Assembly (NCBI GenBank): GCA_038230515.1 | Contig: JBBRND010000002.1 | Location: 156,257 to 220,256 of the forward strand | Direction: 5' to 3' | Origin: JAPLDB01 sp038230515 | Lineage (GTDB): Bacteria > Bacteroidota > Bacteroidia > AKYH767-A > 2013-40CM-41-45 | DNA: 64,000 bases | Shown: positions 9,193 to 18,714 of the stretch, piece after piece | Layout of the letters: the number at the start of each line of letters is the position of its first letter | Position numbering within the stretch: the stretch's first letter is position 1 | Made by a program: the position numbers and the translations under genes | Notes under the pieces: model-generated | What the model was told of the DNA's origin: nothing | The model's input: only the letters and a program-made list of their open reading frames with translations | The model's database searches: none

Positions 9193-10758
9193 ATGAAGAC
9201 AAATACATTGACAACAAAGGACTATGGAATTGCTGAAGTGCTAAAGACCCTTGGCATCGCAGACATCAATAACGGTGCATGTACGGGCACTAAGTGGATG
9301 GAGACAAAAGGAGAAATGATTGAATCATATTCTCCCGCTGATGGTGCACTCATCGGTAAAATAAAACAGGCAACGGCTGAAGATTACGAAACAGTTATTG
9401 CTAAAGCACAGGAAGCTTTCAAAACCTGGAGAATGATTCCTGCCCCCAAGCGCGGAGAAGTGGTGCGCCAGATTGGCGATGAACTTCGCAAATACAAAGA
9501 ACCGCTAGGGAAACTGGTGAGTTACGAGATGGGAAAAATTTACCAGGAAGGATTGGGCGAAGTGCAGGAGATGATTGACATCTGTGATTTTGCTGTGGGC
9601 TTGTCGCGTCAGTTATACGGATTAACGATGCACAGCGAACGTGCGCGACACCGCATGTACGAGCAATATCATCCACTCGGAATTGTGGGAGTGATCAGTG
9701 CATTTAATTTTCCGGTGGCTGTGTGGGGCTGGAATGCTATGCTGGCAATGGTTTGTGGAGATGTGTTGGTTTGGAAACCTTCAAGTAAAGTGATGTTGTG
9801 TGCCATTGCAACTCATAAAATTATTGCTAATGTGCTGAAGAAAAATAATGTTCCGGCAGGTGTTGTTAATCTCGTTGCAGGAGGTTCAAAATATGTGGGA
9901 GATAATTTCCTTGCCGATGATCGTGTACCGCTGATTTCTGCAACAGGAAGTACACGCGTTGGAAAACGCGTTGGGAAAATTGTTGGCGAGCGCCTCGGCA
10001 GAAGTTTGCTTGAACTTGGTGGAAACAACGCCCTCATCATCAGTGAACACGCTGATATGGATTTAGCATTGCGTGCTGTATTATTCGGTGCAGTGGGAAC
10101 TGCGGGTCAACGTTGCACTTCAACCAGGCGATTGATCATTCATGAATCTGTCTACGAAACATTCAAAACAAAATTGTTGATTGCTTACAAACACATTCGT
10201 ATTGGACATCCTCTTGAGGATAAAACATTGGTAGGACCGCTTATTGATGCGGGTGCTGTGAAGGTTTTTCAAAACGCGCAAGAACGGGTAAAGAAGGAAA
10301 ATGGAAGAATTATTTATGGTGGCGAAGTATTGAGTGGCGATGGTTATGAAAGCGGTTGTTATGTGATGCCTTGCATTGCAGAGGTAAATAAGAATCTTCA
10401 GATCGTTTGCGAAGAAACGTTTGCCCCTCTTCTCTACATAATGAAATACAAAACCATTGATGAAGCGATTGCTTTTCACAATGATGTCCCGCAGGGACTA
10501 TCTTCTTCCATTTTCTCGCGTAATATTTTGGAAACAGAAAAATTTCTTTCGCATGAAGGAAGCGACTGCGGCATTGCTAACGTAAACATAGGGACAAGCG
10601 GTGCGGAGATTGGTGGCGCTTTCGGAGGAGAGAAAGAAACCGGTGGCGGGCGCGAAAGCGGCAGCGATAGCTGGAAGATTTACATGCGCAGGCAAACCAA
10701 TACAATTAACTACTCTACGGATTTACCGCTGGCTCAGGGAATACATTTTGAGATTTAA
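9193..10758 (+). CDS. Aldehyde dehydrogenase, ALDH7 (antiquitin / aminoadipate-semialdehyde dehydrogenase) type
   Basis: 521 residues, the full length of NAD-dependent aldehyde dehydrogenases. The Rossmann part carries FNFPVAVWGWNAMLAMVCGD and WKPSSK; the general base Glu is in LLELGGNNA and the catalytic Cys in GTAGQRCTSTRRL. The spacing and the segments YHPLGIVGVISAFNFPVAVWG and GGAFGGEKETGGGRESGSD are typical of ALDH7 (alpha-aminoadipic semialdehyde / piperideine-6-carboxylate dehydrogenase), which acts in lysine catabolism. A single gene cannot prove the substrate. Monocistronic by spacing. Confidence 0.9.
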   Translation: MKTNTLTTKDYGIAEVLKTLGIADINNGACTGTKWMETKGEMIESYSPADGALIGKIKQATAEDYETVIAKAQEAFKTWRMIPAPKRGEVVRQIGDELRKYKEPLGKLVSYEMGKIYQEGLGEVQEMIDICDFAVGLSRQLYGLTMHSERARHRMYEQYHPLGIVGVISAFNFPVAVWGWNAMLAMVCGDVLVWKPSSKVMLCAIATHKIIANVLKKNNVPAGVVNLVAGGSKYVGDNFLADDRVPLISATGSTRVGKRVGKIVGERLGRSLLELGGNNALIISEHADMDLALRAVLFGAVGTAGQRCTSTRRLIIHESVYETFKTKLLIAYKHIRIGHPLEDKTLVGPLIDAGAVKVFQNAQERVKKENGRIIYGGEVLSGDGYESGCYVMPCIAEVNKNLQIVCEETFAPLLYIMKYKTIDEAIAFHNDVPQGLSSSIFSRNILETEKFLSHEGSDCGIANVNIGTSGAEIGGAFGGEKETGGGRESGSDSWKIYMRRQTNTINYSTDLPLAQGIHFEI

Positions 10759-10938
10759 TGAACCAATATTCGTTGACCATCACGGGTTATAGAACAGACT
10801 CCTAGATTGTAGTGGACACCCTCCCTCCGTTCAATAAGGAAGATAAAATTTCGATGATTGAAAAACTAAGCCTTCTTATTTTGCCGAATTGGTTTTTAGC
10901 GATAGGTCATTAATACACCATTCTCTCCTTGACTCTTT

Positions 10939-12045
10939 TTACAGCAACTCAAAAATCTTTCCAGGTAAAACTTTCAGAATACCTTCAAATTCGAGATTCA
11001 GAAGCGTGCTGGAAACTTTATGAACCGGAAGTCCGCTGTGAAGCATCAGCGAATCAATATCTAGCTTCCCATTTTGTTGAAGAATATCAATCAATTTTTT
11101 TTCTTCCTCATTTAATTCGCGAAAAATGTAAAACTGCTTGTCCGATTTCTTTTTTTCGGTAGTATTCCAATTCATCAGTTCTGCAATGTGTTCGGCATTT
11201 TCAGCAAGGGCTGCTTTATTCTGTCGGATGAAATCGTTACAGCCCTGAGAATATTTTTCATTTGCTCTTCCAGGCACCGCAAACACTTCGCGGTTATAGC
11301 CATTTGCAATGTCGGCAGTAATAAGTGCCCCGCCTTTTATGGCAGATTCAACAACGATAACTGCATCCACCATGCCAGCAACAATACGGTTGCGCGAAGG
11401 AAAATTTTCACGGTCGGGATTTGTGAGTGACATAAATTCTGTGAGTACACCTCCATTGTTCACCATCTTCTCTGCTGTTGGTTTGTGAATGGAAGGATAG
11501 ATCCGATCTAATCCATGAGCAAGAACACCGATAGTGGTGACACTATTTTTTAAACATGCTTTGTGAACTGCAATATCAATGCCGTAAGCAAGTCCACTAA
11601 TGATAGTGGTTTCATATTTGGCAAGATCGGCAACCAACTGTTCAGTTATCTCTTTTCCATACGAAGTTGCATTGCGCGTGCCAACAATGGCAACCATTCG
11701 GGGAGGATTCAATTCAACATTGCCTTTAAAGAAAAGAAGTGGTGGAGAATCGTCACAGTTTTTTAATCGGGCGGGATATTCTTGGTCGAGATAAAACATT
11801 GAACTGATTTTATGCCTGCGGACGAATGTGACTTCCATTTCTGCGCGTTCAAATACATTCTGATTCACAATTGCCGCAGCACGTTCTTCCCCAATGCCGG
11901 GAATTTTTTCAAGCTGCGCTTTCTTCCGTTTGAAAATATCCTCTACGCTCCCGCAGTAACTCACAAGATTTTTTGCTAGTACGGAGCCCACGCCAGGCAG
12001 CAGCATGAGAGCTATTTGATATTTCAATTGTTCGTCAGAATTCAC
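10939..12045 (-). CDS. dprA: DNA-processing protein DprA
   Basis: 368 residues. An N-terminal helix-hairpin-helix/SAM-like part (LLPGVGSVLAKNLVSYCG and IPGIGEERAAAIV) precedes the Rossmann DprA core: MVAIVGTRNATSYGKE, SGLAYGIDIAVHKACL, GVLAHGLDRIYP and FPSRNRIVAGM are all hallmarks. A C-terminal winged-helix-like domain (about 300-368) follows. DprA protects incoming single-stranded DNA and loads RecA in natural transformation, and is present in most bacteria including those not known to be competent. It is divergent from the TonB-dependent receptor gene (56 bases apart). Confidence 0.95.
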   Translation of the reverse strand: MNSDEQLKYQIALMLLPGVGSVLAKNLVSYCGSVEDIFKRKKAQLEKIPGIGEERAAAIVNQNVFERAEMEVTFVRRHKISSMFYLDQEYPARLKNCDDSPPLLFFKGNVELNPPRMVAIVGTRNATSYGKEITEQLVADLAKYETTIISGLAYGIDIAVHKACLKNSVTTIGVLAHGLDRIYPSIHKPTAEKMVNNGGVLTEFMSLTNPDRENFPSRNRIVAGMVDAVIVVESAIKGGALITADIANGYNREVFAVPGRANEKYSQGCNDFIRQNKAALAENAEHIAELMNWNTTEKKKSDKQFYIFRELNEEEKKLIDILQQNGKLDIDSLMLHSGLPVHKVSSTLLNLEFEGILKVLPGKIFELL

Positions 12046-12101
12046 GTTTCAATATTTACTCTATATTAGTCGCACTAAAAATAGAAAAATCATTTTCAAT
12101 A

Positions 12102-14444
12102 ATGCGAAAAATTATTTCAAGTGTAATTTTATTTTTCCTGTTCTTCAGCGCATACGCACAAATTGCTACCATTTCAGGGCGTGTAGTTTCAAAAATAAAT
12201 CAAGAAGGGTTGCCGGGAGCTTCGGTAATTGTTGATCACTCCACGAATGGAACTATTACAGATGTGGACGGAAAATACTCGCTACAAGCACCTATCGGAA
12301 AACATTCTATCACCTTCCGGATGATCGGTATGAAAGAAAAAACGGAACCTGTAAACTTACAGGAGAGTGAAAATATGGTTGTGATTATGATGCTAGAAGA
12401 TGATTCGAAAGAACTCGGAGTAGTTGTTGTAAGCGCCAGCAAGTTTGAACAGAAGTTGGAAGAAGTTACGGTGAGTATGAACGTTATAAAACCATCGCTG
12501 GTAGAGGCTAAAAACACTACTACGATGGAGGATATTATTGATCAAACGCCATCCGTAAGCGTTATTGACGGGCAGGCCAACATACGAGGAGGAAGCGGTT
12601 GGAGTTACGGTGCAGGCAGCCGTGTATTGATTCTTGTTGATGATCTTCCTCAATTGACGGCAGATGCGGGTGACGTAAAATGGAATTTTCTTCCGGTCGA
12701 AAATTTAGAACAGATTGAGGTGATTAAAGGAGCAGCTTCTGCATTGTATGGTTCATCTGCATTGAATGGAATCATCAACGTACGCACAGCATATCCTAAA
12801 GCAATCCCGCAAACACGCATTAATGTGTATTCAGGATTTTATAATACCGATGAGAAAATTAAACTCGGTGACAGCACATATAATTTAAACTGGAGCGGAA
12901 GCATTCCTCAACAGATTTCAGGAATAAACTTTCTGCACAGTCGACAGATAAAAAATCTTGATCTCATAGTTGGCGGCAATATGTTTTTTGATGACGGTTA
13001 CCGCGAAGGTGAATATGAAAACCGGGGGCGGTTTAATTGTAATACTCGCTATCGTTTCAAAAAAATTGATGGATTAAGTTGCGGGGTAAATCTTAATACG
13101 ATGTACACCGAAGGTAGTTTGACTTTTATCTGGCATGATGACACTACAGGAGCGTACCGCCCTTTTCAGTTTCCCGGATCGAGTGCATTGATAAGCGGAT
13201 ACACAACTTATCGTACCAATATTGATCCGTTCATAACGTATGTTGGAAAAAAAGGGAGTCAATGGAAACTTCGCACACGTTATTTCAGAACCAATAATCT
13301 GAACAACACACATCAGGAATCGAAGGCAGATTTTTATTACAGTGAGTTGCAATACCAGAAACGGATCAAAGAAATTATTACCCTCACAACAGGACTTGTA
13401 GCAAGTGATTCAAAAGTACGAAGCGAATTGTACAATAACCACGAAGGCACGAATCTCGCATTTTATCTGCAGGGAGATCTAAAATGGCAGCGGCTCATAC
13501 TTTCCTTTGGTGGGCGGATTGAAAAAAACCGGATAGATTCTTTGAGCGATAAACTTACTCCTGTGCTTAGGGCAGGATTAAATTACAAATTGTTCGAGGG
13601 AACTAATTTACGAGCATCTTTTGGGCAAGGATACCGATACCCTGCCATTGCTGAAAAATACGTGACAACCGATTTAAGCATCCTTCATATTTATCCCAAT
13701 GATTCATTGCAATCAGAGAAAAGTTGGTCAGCAGAAGTTGGAGTTATGCAGGGAATAAAACTTGGGAGGTGGCGTGGCTATATTGATGCTGCTGCTTTCT
13801 ATACGCGGTTTAATGATATGATCGAATTTACATTTTCACAGTGGGAAAAACCAACTATTGATTCTTTAGGGTTTCATTTCGGTGTCGGTTTCAAAGCACT
13901 TAACATTGGGGAAACAGAAATTAAAGGGTTAGATATTTCACTTGCAGGTGAAGGAGAGCTGGGTCCTTTAACGTTGTCTCTATTGGCGGGATACACTTAC
14001 ATGGTGCCCGACCAACTGATCTACGATTCTTCCTATGTAAAGGCAGTAGATGGTACACTATACAAGGGGGCGTATCTTGGTTCTGACTCCAGCAACTTTC
14101 TAAAATATCGATATGCTCATCTTGCCAAAGCAGATATAGGTATCGCATATAAAAAAATTTCCATCGGTATAAGTTGCAGGTATAACAGTATCATGAAAAA
14201 TGTTGACAAGCTATTTGTTGATACTGTTTTTTATGGACCTCTTCTTACACCCGGGGTAAAACATTACCGAGATGAAAGAAAAACAGGAGACCTGATTTTT
14301 GATGCGCGGGTTTCATATCAAATAATATACAATGCGAAATTCGCATTTATCGTTAAGAATGTGTTCAATTACATCTTCATGCAACGCCCTGCAGATATGC
14401 AGCCGCCACGTACTTTCACAGGACAACTCACAATTACCTTCTGA
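12102..14444 (+). CDS. TonB-dependent outer-membrane receptor with carboxypeptidase-like N-terminal domain
   Basis: 780 residues. Signal peptide 1 to about 19 (ending AYAQ), then a CarboxypepD_reg-like domain (about 22-105, ISGRVVSKINQEGLPGASVIVD), then the plug (about 120-225: MEDIIDQTPSVSVIDG, NIRGGSGWSYGAG, EVIKGAASALYGSSALNGIINV), then a beta-barrel ending in a Phe (TGQLTITF). It takes up a ligand using TonB energy. No SusD-type partner gene is adjacent, so a metal complex or small molecule is more likely than a glycan, but nothing in the sequence fixes this. Confidence 0.93.
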   Translation: MRKIISSVILFFLFFSAYAQIATISGRVVSKINQEGLPGASVIVDHSTNGTITDVDGKYSLQAPIGKHSITFRMIGMKEKTEPVNLQESENMVVIMMLEDDSKELGVVVVSASKFEQKLEEVTVSMNVIKPSLVEAKNTTTMEDIIDQTPSVSVIDGQANIRGGSGWSYGAGSRVLILVDDLPQLTADAGDVKWNFLPVENLEQIEVIKGAASALYGSSALNGIINVRTAYPKAIPQTRINVYSGFYNTDEKIKLGDSTYNLNWSGSIPQQISGINFLHSRQIKNLDLIVGGNMFFDDGYREGEYENRGRFNCNTRYRFKKIDGLSCGVNLNTMYTEGSLTFIWHDDTTGAYRPFQFPGSSALISGYTTYRTNIDPFITYVGKKGSQWKLRTRYFRTNNLNNTHQESKADFYYSELQYQKRIKEIITLTTGLVASDSKVRSELYNNHEGTNLAFYLQGDLKWQRLILSFGGRIEKNRIDSLSDKLTPVLRAGLNYKLFEGTNLRASFGQGYRYPAIAEKYVTTDLSILHIYPNDSLQSEKSWSAEVGVMQGIKLGRWRGYIDAAAFYTRFNDMIEFTFSQWEKPTIDSLGFHFGVGFKALNIGETEIKGLDISLAGEGELGPLTLSLLAGYTYMVPDQLIYDSSYVKAVDGTLYKGAYLGSDSSNFLKYRYAHLAKADIGIAYKKISIGISCRYNSIMKNVDKLFVDTVFYGPLLTPGVKHYRDERKTGDLIFDARVSYQIIYNAKFAFIVKNVFNYIFMQRPADMQPPRTFTGQLTITF

Positions 14445-14503
14445 ACACCTGATGAAGATGCAACCATGTTGAAAAATATTTAAGATAGAAAACGATTTAG
14501 AAT

Positions 14504-14511
14504 TATTTTTG
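14504..14511 (+). promoter_or_regulatory. Putative -7 box for kdsB
   Basis: TATTTTTG (TAnnTTTG), 18 bases upstream of ATG 14530. A start at 14509 would lie inside this element. Confidence 0.4.
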
Positions 14512-14529
14512 CCGCTAATATTTTTCTTA

Positions 14530-15270
14530 ATGAATATACTTGGAATAATTCCTGCTCGCTATAATTCCACCCGCTTTCCCGGCAAACCCCTTGCTGATAT
14601 TAACGGCAAGAGCATGGTTCAACGAGTGTACGAACAATGTGCCCTTTCAAAAAAACTCTCTCGTGTCTTGATTGCAACTGACGATGAGAGAATTGCTAAT
14701 CACATCCGTGAGTTTGGAGGACAAGTAGTCATGACCTCTCCTCAACATCTAAGCGGAACTGATCGCTGTGCAGAAATCATCAGCAATGATTCAGAGATAA
14801 ATTGGGATGTTGTGATAAACATACAAGGCGATGAACCCTACATTCATCCGGATCAGATTGATTTGCTTTGTTCAATTTTCGAAAATGAAAATACACCTAT
14901 TGGAACGTTAGTAAAAAAAATTACTTCCCCTGATGAGTTGTTTAATCACAACAATGTAAAAGTAATTTTGAATAAAAAAGGAGAAGCAATTTATTTCAGC
15001 CGCTCCCCTATTCCTTACAATCGCAATTTTCCTGAACAGGAATGGCTGAAGTACTCTATCTATTATAAACACATTGGTATTTATGGTTATCGTGCTGAAG
15101 TGCTGAAAGAAATTTCTATGTTGCCGAAAACAAATCTTGAAGTAACAGAATCACTTGAACAATTGCGATGGATTGAAAACGGATACGTGATTCACGCGGA
15201 AATAACTTCGCTCGAAAGCATTGCCATTGATACGCCAGAAGATTTACTGAAAGTGAAAACGGGTGCGTGA
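14530..15270 (+). CDS. kdsB: 3-deoxy-manno-octulosonate cytidylyltransferase (CMP-KDO synthetase)
   Basis: Activates KDO with CTP for lipopolysaccharide inner-core synthesis. From ATG 14530 (MNILGIIPARYNSTRFPGKPL) the protein has 246 residues, the family length. The nucleotide-binding start IPARYNSTRFPGKPL, VQRVYEQC, the metal-binding INIQGDEPYI and the C-terminal ESLEQLRWIENG are characteristic. An earlier in-frame start adds only MPLIFFL and lies in the putative promoter. Its stop abuts the stop of the convergent DUF5723 gene. Confidence 0.95.
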   Translation: MNILGIIPARYNSTRFPGKPLADINGKSMVQRVYEQCALSKKLSRVLIATDDERIANHIREFGGQVVMTSPQHLSGTDRCAEIISNDSEINWDVVINIQGDEPYIHPDQIDLLCSIFENENTPIGTLVKKITSPDELFNHNNVKVILNKKGEAIYFSRSPIPYNRNFPEQEWLKYSIYYKHIGIYGYRAEVLKEISMLPKTNLEVTESLEQLRWIENGYVIHAEITSLESIAIDTPEDLLKVKTGA

Positions 15271-16713
15271 TCAGCCATTCATTGGACAGCCTCCTTTGTT
15301 CTTGTATTTTTTCTTCAGCATACAGGAATTGAATTTGAATCCAAAGAAAATATTTATGCTTCGCACATTATATCCAACGAATGAGAGCAGACGATCTGAG
15401 CCAAGTACAAAAAACAAGTATCGTACTGCAACTCCCATATAGACATGTTCATACTCATACATGTTTGCAGAAATGGATGTCTCAAACTTTCTTGTTTCAT
15501 AACGTGGCACCAACGCAATTGAATTAGCACGAAAAACTTCTTTGTGAGAAAACGGAAGACGTTGCACCATACTGAGATTTGCATACCACTTTGGCTTAAT
15601 ACAATAATCAAATTGCATGCTTACAGCCGCAGGCATAAAAATTCCAAAGTGATTCGATGTTTGTGAACTTCCGGAATGTGCGCTTAACTGCTGATCAAAA
15701 TCCGCAGCACTTGTAAATTTTGCAGTATCAATGTAATTCCAATGCATCGAGCCATCGTTGACCATAAACTGCGAAGCACCATTATTGAAATAAACATAAC
15801 CAAGATCAATGAGCGATAAGCCGACTTTGTATTGATACCGTTTTCTGCGATCGGCATCTTTGCCACATTCATAAGCACCCGAATTGCGTTTGTGAATATA
15901 AACCAATCCGAAATCGGCACTACCGCCAAAACCGAGTATACTGAGTGTGCTTCCGCCAGCAGCAGGCAGCGCATGACCGTAATCAATATTCACATGATCC
16001 ATATATAGAGAATTACTGTCGGGGATTGTGTACTCACCAACATTTGCATCGAGATAGATTCCGTCAAGAGCAACGATGCCATTAAGTGTAACTCCCCATG
16101 CGAGCCAATGTGGATCCTGATCGATATAAACTTTTGCATAAGAGAACCCGATGTCTGCTAACAACATTCCCGCTGAATTAAGTTTCATGTCGCGGAAAAC
16201 AAGATTATGAAGCGGGGCGTAGTCAAATTTTGTGTAGAATGCCTGAGCAAGAGTGGGCGGCACGCTGTTCGCTGAAACAATTGCACGCATTGCAGTATGT
16301 ACCGCCCATGCTTTTGTGTTTTTGTTTTTTATGTAAGACGGTCCCAGCAACAGGCCGCTTGCATAGGCATGTTTGCTTGAAGAATTATCATACGTCACAA
16401 ACGTAGTGCTGTTGGTGCTGGTTGCGTCCTCGTTGGTAGTGGTCTTTGTATTTATATCAGAAAGTTTCGGGAGATACATGAAGTTGTTGTCATAAAAAAT
16501 ATCACCTCCGAAGATGTTTACTTCGTATTCGTAGGGAACACCAACGATAGAAGCAGGATTGAGATGCAATCCCATCACTCCCGCGTAGTTACTGTTTGCA
16601 AATCCCCACAATTCTTGTGCAGATGAACTCAGACAAGTGATGTTGAACAAATACAGAAACAATAATCGCGCCCTTAGTAACATGGAAGAGTATTTTATCT
16701 GAGAAGCAATCAT
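15271..16713 (-). CDS. DUF5723-type outer-membrane protein
   Basis: 480 residues with an N-terminal signal (hydrophobic segment near residues 14-30, cleavage after SSSAQ). The mature start ELWGFANSNYAGVMGLHLNPASIVG is typical of the Bacteroidota DUF5723 beta-barrel-like proteins, and the chain is rich in alternating aromatic and hydrophobic residues to the end. A signal-proximal start at residue 11 (MLLRARLLF) is also possible. Function unknown; probably located in the outer membrane. Confidence 0.75.
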   Translation of the reverse strand: MIASQIKYSSMLLRARLLFLYLFNITCLSSSAQELWGFANSNYAGVMGLHLNPASIVGVPYEYEVNIFGGDIFYDNNFMYLPKLSDINTKTTTNEDATSTNSTTFVTYDNSSSKHAYASGLLLGPSYIKNKNTKAWAVHTAMRAIVSANSVPPTLAQAFYTKFDYAPLHNLVFRDMKLNSAGMLLADIGFSYAKVYIDQDPHWLAWGVTLNGIVALDGIYLDANVGEYTIPDSNSLYMDHVNIDYGHALPAAGGSTLSILGFGGSADFGLVYIHKRNSGAYECGKDADRRKRYQYKVGLSLIDLGYVYFNNGASQFMVNDGSMHWNYIDTAKFTSAADFDQQLSAHSGSSQTSNHFGIFMPAAVSMQFDYCIKPKWYANLSMVQRLPFSHKEVFRANSIALVPRYETRKFETSISANMYEYEHVYMGVAVRYLFFVLGSDRLLSFVGYNVRSINIFFGFKFNSCMLKKKYKNKGGCPMNG

Positions 16714-16790
16714 AAGTTAATAACGAATGAAATCATCCTTTATTTGAAACGGATAAAATCAAATCCTGTTTCTGGAAATGGGAAGAATTT

Positions 16791-17270
16791 TCAAAGATTA
16801 AGAGATTGCTGCCCACTTTCGTGATCGAGCAACCATTCCTTCCTCCACAAACCGCCTGCATAACCAACAAGATCAGAGTTAGAGCCAATCACACGATGAC
16901 ATGGAATAACAATGCCAATCGGATTTTTTCCATTGGCAGATGCGGCAGCACGGATGCTTTTTTCATCACCAAGTTGCCGAGCGAGTTGTAAGTATGAAAT
17001 CGTTTTGCCGAATGGAATTTTTAAAAGTTCATCCCAAACATGCCGTTGAAATGTAGTTCCGTTTGGCTGCAAATTCAATTCAAACTTTTTTCGCTTGCCC
17101 GAAAAATATTCATCCAGTTGCTCTATGCTTTCTTTTAGTGATGCAGGAATTTTTGAAGCTTGCGTTTGCTGCTCATCCAAAAAAGAAACAGAAAAAATTA
17201 TCCCGTGCGAGCCGGTAATCTCGAGAGTGCCGAGTGGAGACTGAAGATATGCTGTGTCAATGGAATTCAT
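16791..17270 (-). CDS. ogt: Methylated-DNA--[protein]-cysteine S-methyltransferase
   Basis: 159 residues from ATG 17270. Repairs O6-methylguanine by suicidal transfer to its Cys. The active-site motif PCHRVIG is present (GIVIPCHRVIGSNSDLVGYAGG), as are the helix-turn-helix region (TTFQRHVWDELLKIPFGKTISYLQLA) and the family N-terminal domain. A start six residues earlier (17288) is possible, but a -7 box (TACTTTTG, 17293-17286 on the minus strand) overlaps it, so 17270 is favoured. No Ada-like regulatory domain is fused. Confidence 0.93.
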   Translation of the reverse strand: MNSIDTAYLQSPLGTLEITGSHGIIFSVSFLDEQQTQASKIPASLKESIEQLDEYFSGKRKKFELNLQPNGTTFQRHVWDELLKIPFGKTISYLQLARQLGDEKSIRAAASANGKNPIGIVIPCHRVIGSNSDLVGYAGGLWRKEWLLDHESGQQSLNL

Positions 17271-17285
17271 AATAGTAGCGGAAAT

Positions 17286-17293
17286 CAAAAGTA
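17286..17293 (-). promoter_or_regulatory. Putative -7 box for ogt
   Basis: Minus-strand TACTTTTG fits TAnnTTTG and ends 15 bases before ATG 17270; it decides the start choice of ogt. Confidence 0.4.
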
Positions 17294-17306
17294 CAGAAGA
17301 AAACTA

Positions 17307-17822
17307 TTAACCCTTCGAAGGATTAAAACATTCGTAAATCCAGGCATCTGTATTACACACGTTTTGAATTCTTGCAAACCGCAGCCCGATTTTTTCGAGA
17401 ACATGCTGGGATGCCTTATTGTCGAAGCGGGTAGCGCCAACAATTTTTTTAAGATTTAATTTTTTGAAACCGTACTTCAAAAGTTCGCGAGACATTTCTG
17501 TAGCAAATCCTTTTCTCCAATGTTTTTTCAAAATGCGATACCCGATTTCAATATCATCAGTGTTATCAAGATTTTTTAGTACAAACCATCCAATGAATTC
17601 TCCTGAAATTTTTTCTTAACAAATCCACAAGCCCAAACCATGCTCGTACTTATTTGTAGAGATTACTCGGTTTAATGTCGCTTGAGTTTCTTCAATCGTT
17701 GTTTCCGGTGGACGGATAAACCTCATCACCTCAGGATCGGAATGAAGCTCAAAGAGAAAATTCAAATCACTTTCAGAAATTTCCCTTAGAAAAAGCCTCT
17801 CGGATTCAAGAAAGCGATTCAT
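17307..17822 (-). pseudogene. GNAT (RimJ/RimL-type) N-acetyltransferase, interrupted by an in-frame TAA
   Basis: The N-terminal part from ATG 17822 (MNRFLESERLFLREISESD...EVMRFIRPPETT) ends at TAA 17616-17618 after GLGLWIC. The same frame then continues EKISGEFIGWFVLKNL, DIEIGYRILKKHWRKGFATEMSREL and FDNKASQHVLEKIGLRF, which are the acetyl-CoA-binding motif A and motif B of the RimJ/RimL family. Read through, the protein has 171 residues, a normal length. One codon change (for example AAA or GAA to TAA) explains the break. Either a young pseudogene or a base error. It lies 3 bases from the SDR gene stop, on the same strand, downstream of it. Confidence 0.8.
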
Positions 17823-17825
17823 ACA

Positions 17826-18611
17826 CTAAAGCGATCCCGTTCTTCCGCCATCCACCGGAACATTTATTCCTGTAATGTATGATGCAGCTGGCGAAGCGAG
17901 GAAGGCTACCGCAGCGGCTATCTCTGATGGATCAGCAAAACGTCCCATCGGAATTTCGTGGATCATTTCTTTTTGCAGCGCTTCAATGCTTTCGCCTGTT
18001 TTCCCAGATTTATTTTGAAGAAGTGTTTGAAGGCGTTGTGTATTTGTGGCCCCGGGCAAAACATTATTTACTGTAATTCCGAATAGCGCAACTTCGTTTG
18101 CAAGCGTCTTGCTCCAGTTTGCAACTGCTGCGCGAATCGTATTTGAAACTCCCAAATTTCTCAACGGGACTTTTACAGAGGTGGAAATGATATTAATGAT
18201 CCGCCCGTATTTTTCTTTTTTCATTCCTTCAATTACCGCCTGCATTAAAATGTGGTTGCATATAAGATGGTTGTTGAATGTGATACGGAACTCTTCAATG
18301 TCTGCTTTTACAATTGCTCCGCTATTTGGTCCGCCTGAATTGTTAACGAGAATATGGATTGTATAATCTTTGGTAAATGCCTCTGCTTTTTCCTTCAGTT
18401 GTTGCGGGTGTTGAAAATCAGCAGCGATGAATTGATGTTTTTGTCCATTGGAAGAATCGAGTTCTTTAATTGCATCCGCTAATTTCTTTTCATTGCGTGC
18501 AATGAGAACACAGGTTGCGCCAAGTTTTGCCAGCTCAACCGCAGATGCTTTTCCAATTCCTTGTGTACTGCCACATACGAGAGCGGTTTTTCCTTTTAGT
18601 GAAAGATTCAT
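17826..18611 (-). CDS. SDR-family oxidoreductase with degenerate catalytic motif
   Basis: 261 residues from ATG 18611 (MNLSLKGKTALVCGSTQGIG). The cofactor loop GSTQGIGKA and the NNSGGPNSG segment are typical of classical short-chain dehydrogenases, and the C terminus has the usual ITGINVPVDGG. In the catalytic region, where YxxxK is expected, the chain reads GVSNTIRAAVANWSKTLA, so the Tyr and Lys are replaced by Ser and Arg. This matches a known FabG-like subgroup lacking the canonical tetrad. A longer start (18716) would overlap the divergent dioxygenase gene. It is divergently paired with the kynurenine-pathway genes and may belong to that pathway; substrate unknown. Confidence 0.85.
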   Translation of the reverse strand: MNLSLKGKTALVCGSTQGIGKASAVELAKLGATCVLIARNEKKLADAIKELDSSNGQKHQFIAADFQHPQQLKEKAEAFTKDYTIHILVNNSGGPNSGAIVKADIEEFRITFNNHLICNHILMQAVIEGMKKEKYGRIINIISTSVKVPLRNLGVSNTIRAAVANWSKTLANEVALFGITVNNVLPGATNTQRLQTLLQNKSGKTGESIEALQKEMIHEIPMGRFADPSEIAAAVAFLASPAASYITGINVPVDGGRTGSL

Positions 18612-18662
18612 GTGCGAAAGATAACTCTCAAACTTTAATGAGCAATTCCCTAAAACATTTTC

Positions 18663-18690
18663 TTTGTAACTTGCTTTCCGAATATTTTTG
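18663..18690 (+). promoter_or_regulatory. Putative promoter for the 3-hydroxyanthranilate dioxygenase operon
   Basis: TTTG (18663-18666) and TATTTTTG (18683-18690) resemble the Bacteroidota -33/-7 pair, although the 16-base spacer is shorter than usual. The -7 box ends 24 bases before ATG 18715. Confidence 0.35.
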
Positions 18691-18714
18691 TTCCAAACTC
18701 TTAAATTAATTCTC

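Noticed and set aside
10801..10860. IS3-like end (TAGTGGACACC) in the gap after the aldehyde dehydrogenase
   Set aside because: Only a short word match; no transposase, no second end and no target duplication seen.
5495..17618. Stop-codon reassignment to explain the in-frame TAG and TAA
   Set aside because: TAA, TAG and TGA all end normal genes in this window (for example TAA after lysS and tatA, TGA after kdsB). The two cases are isolated.
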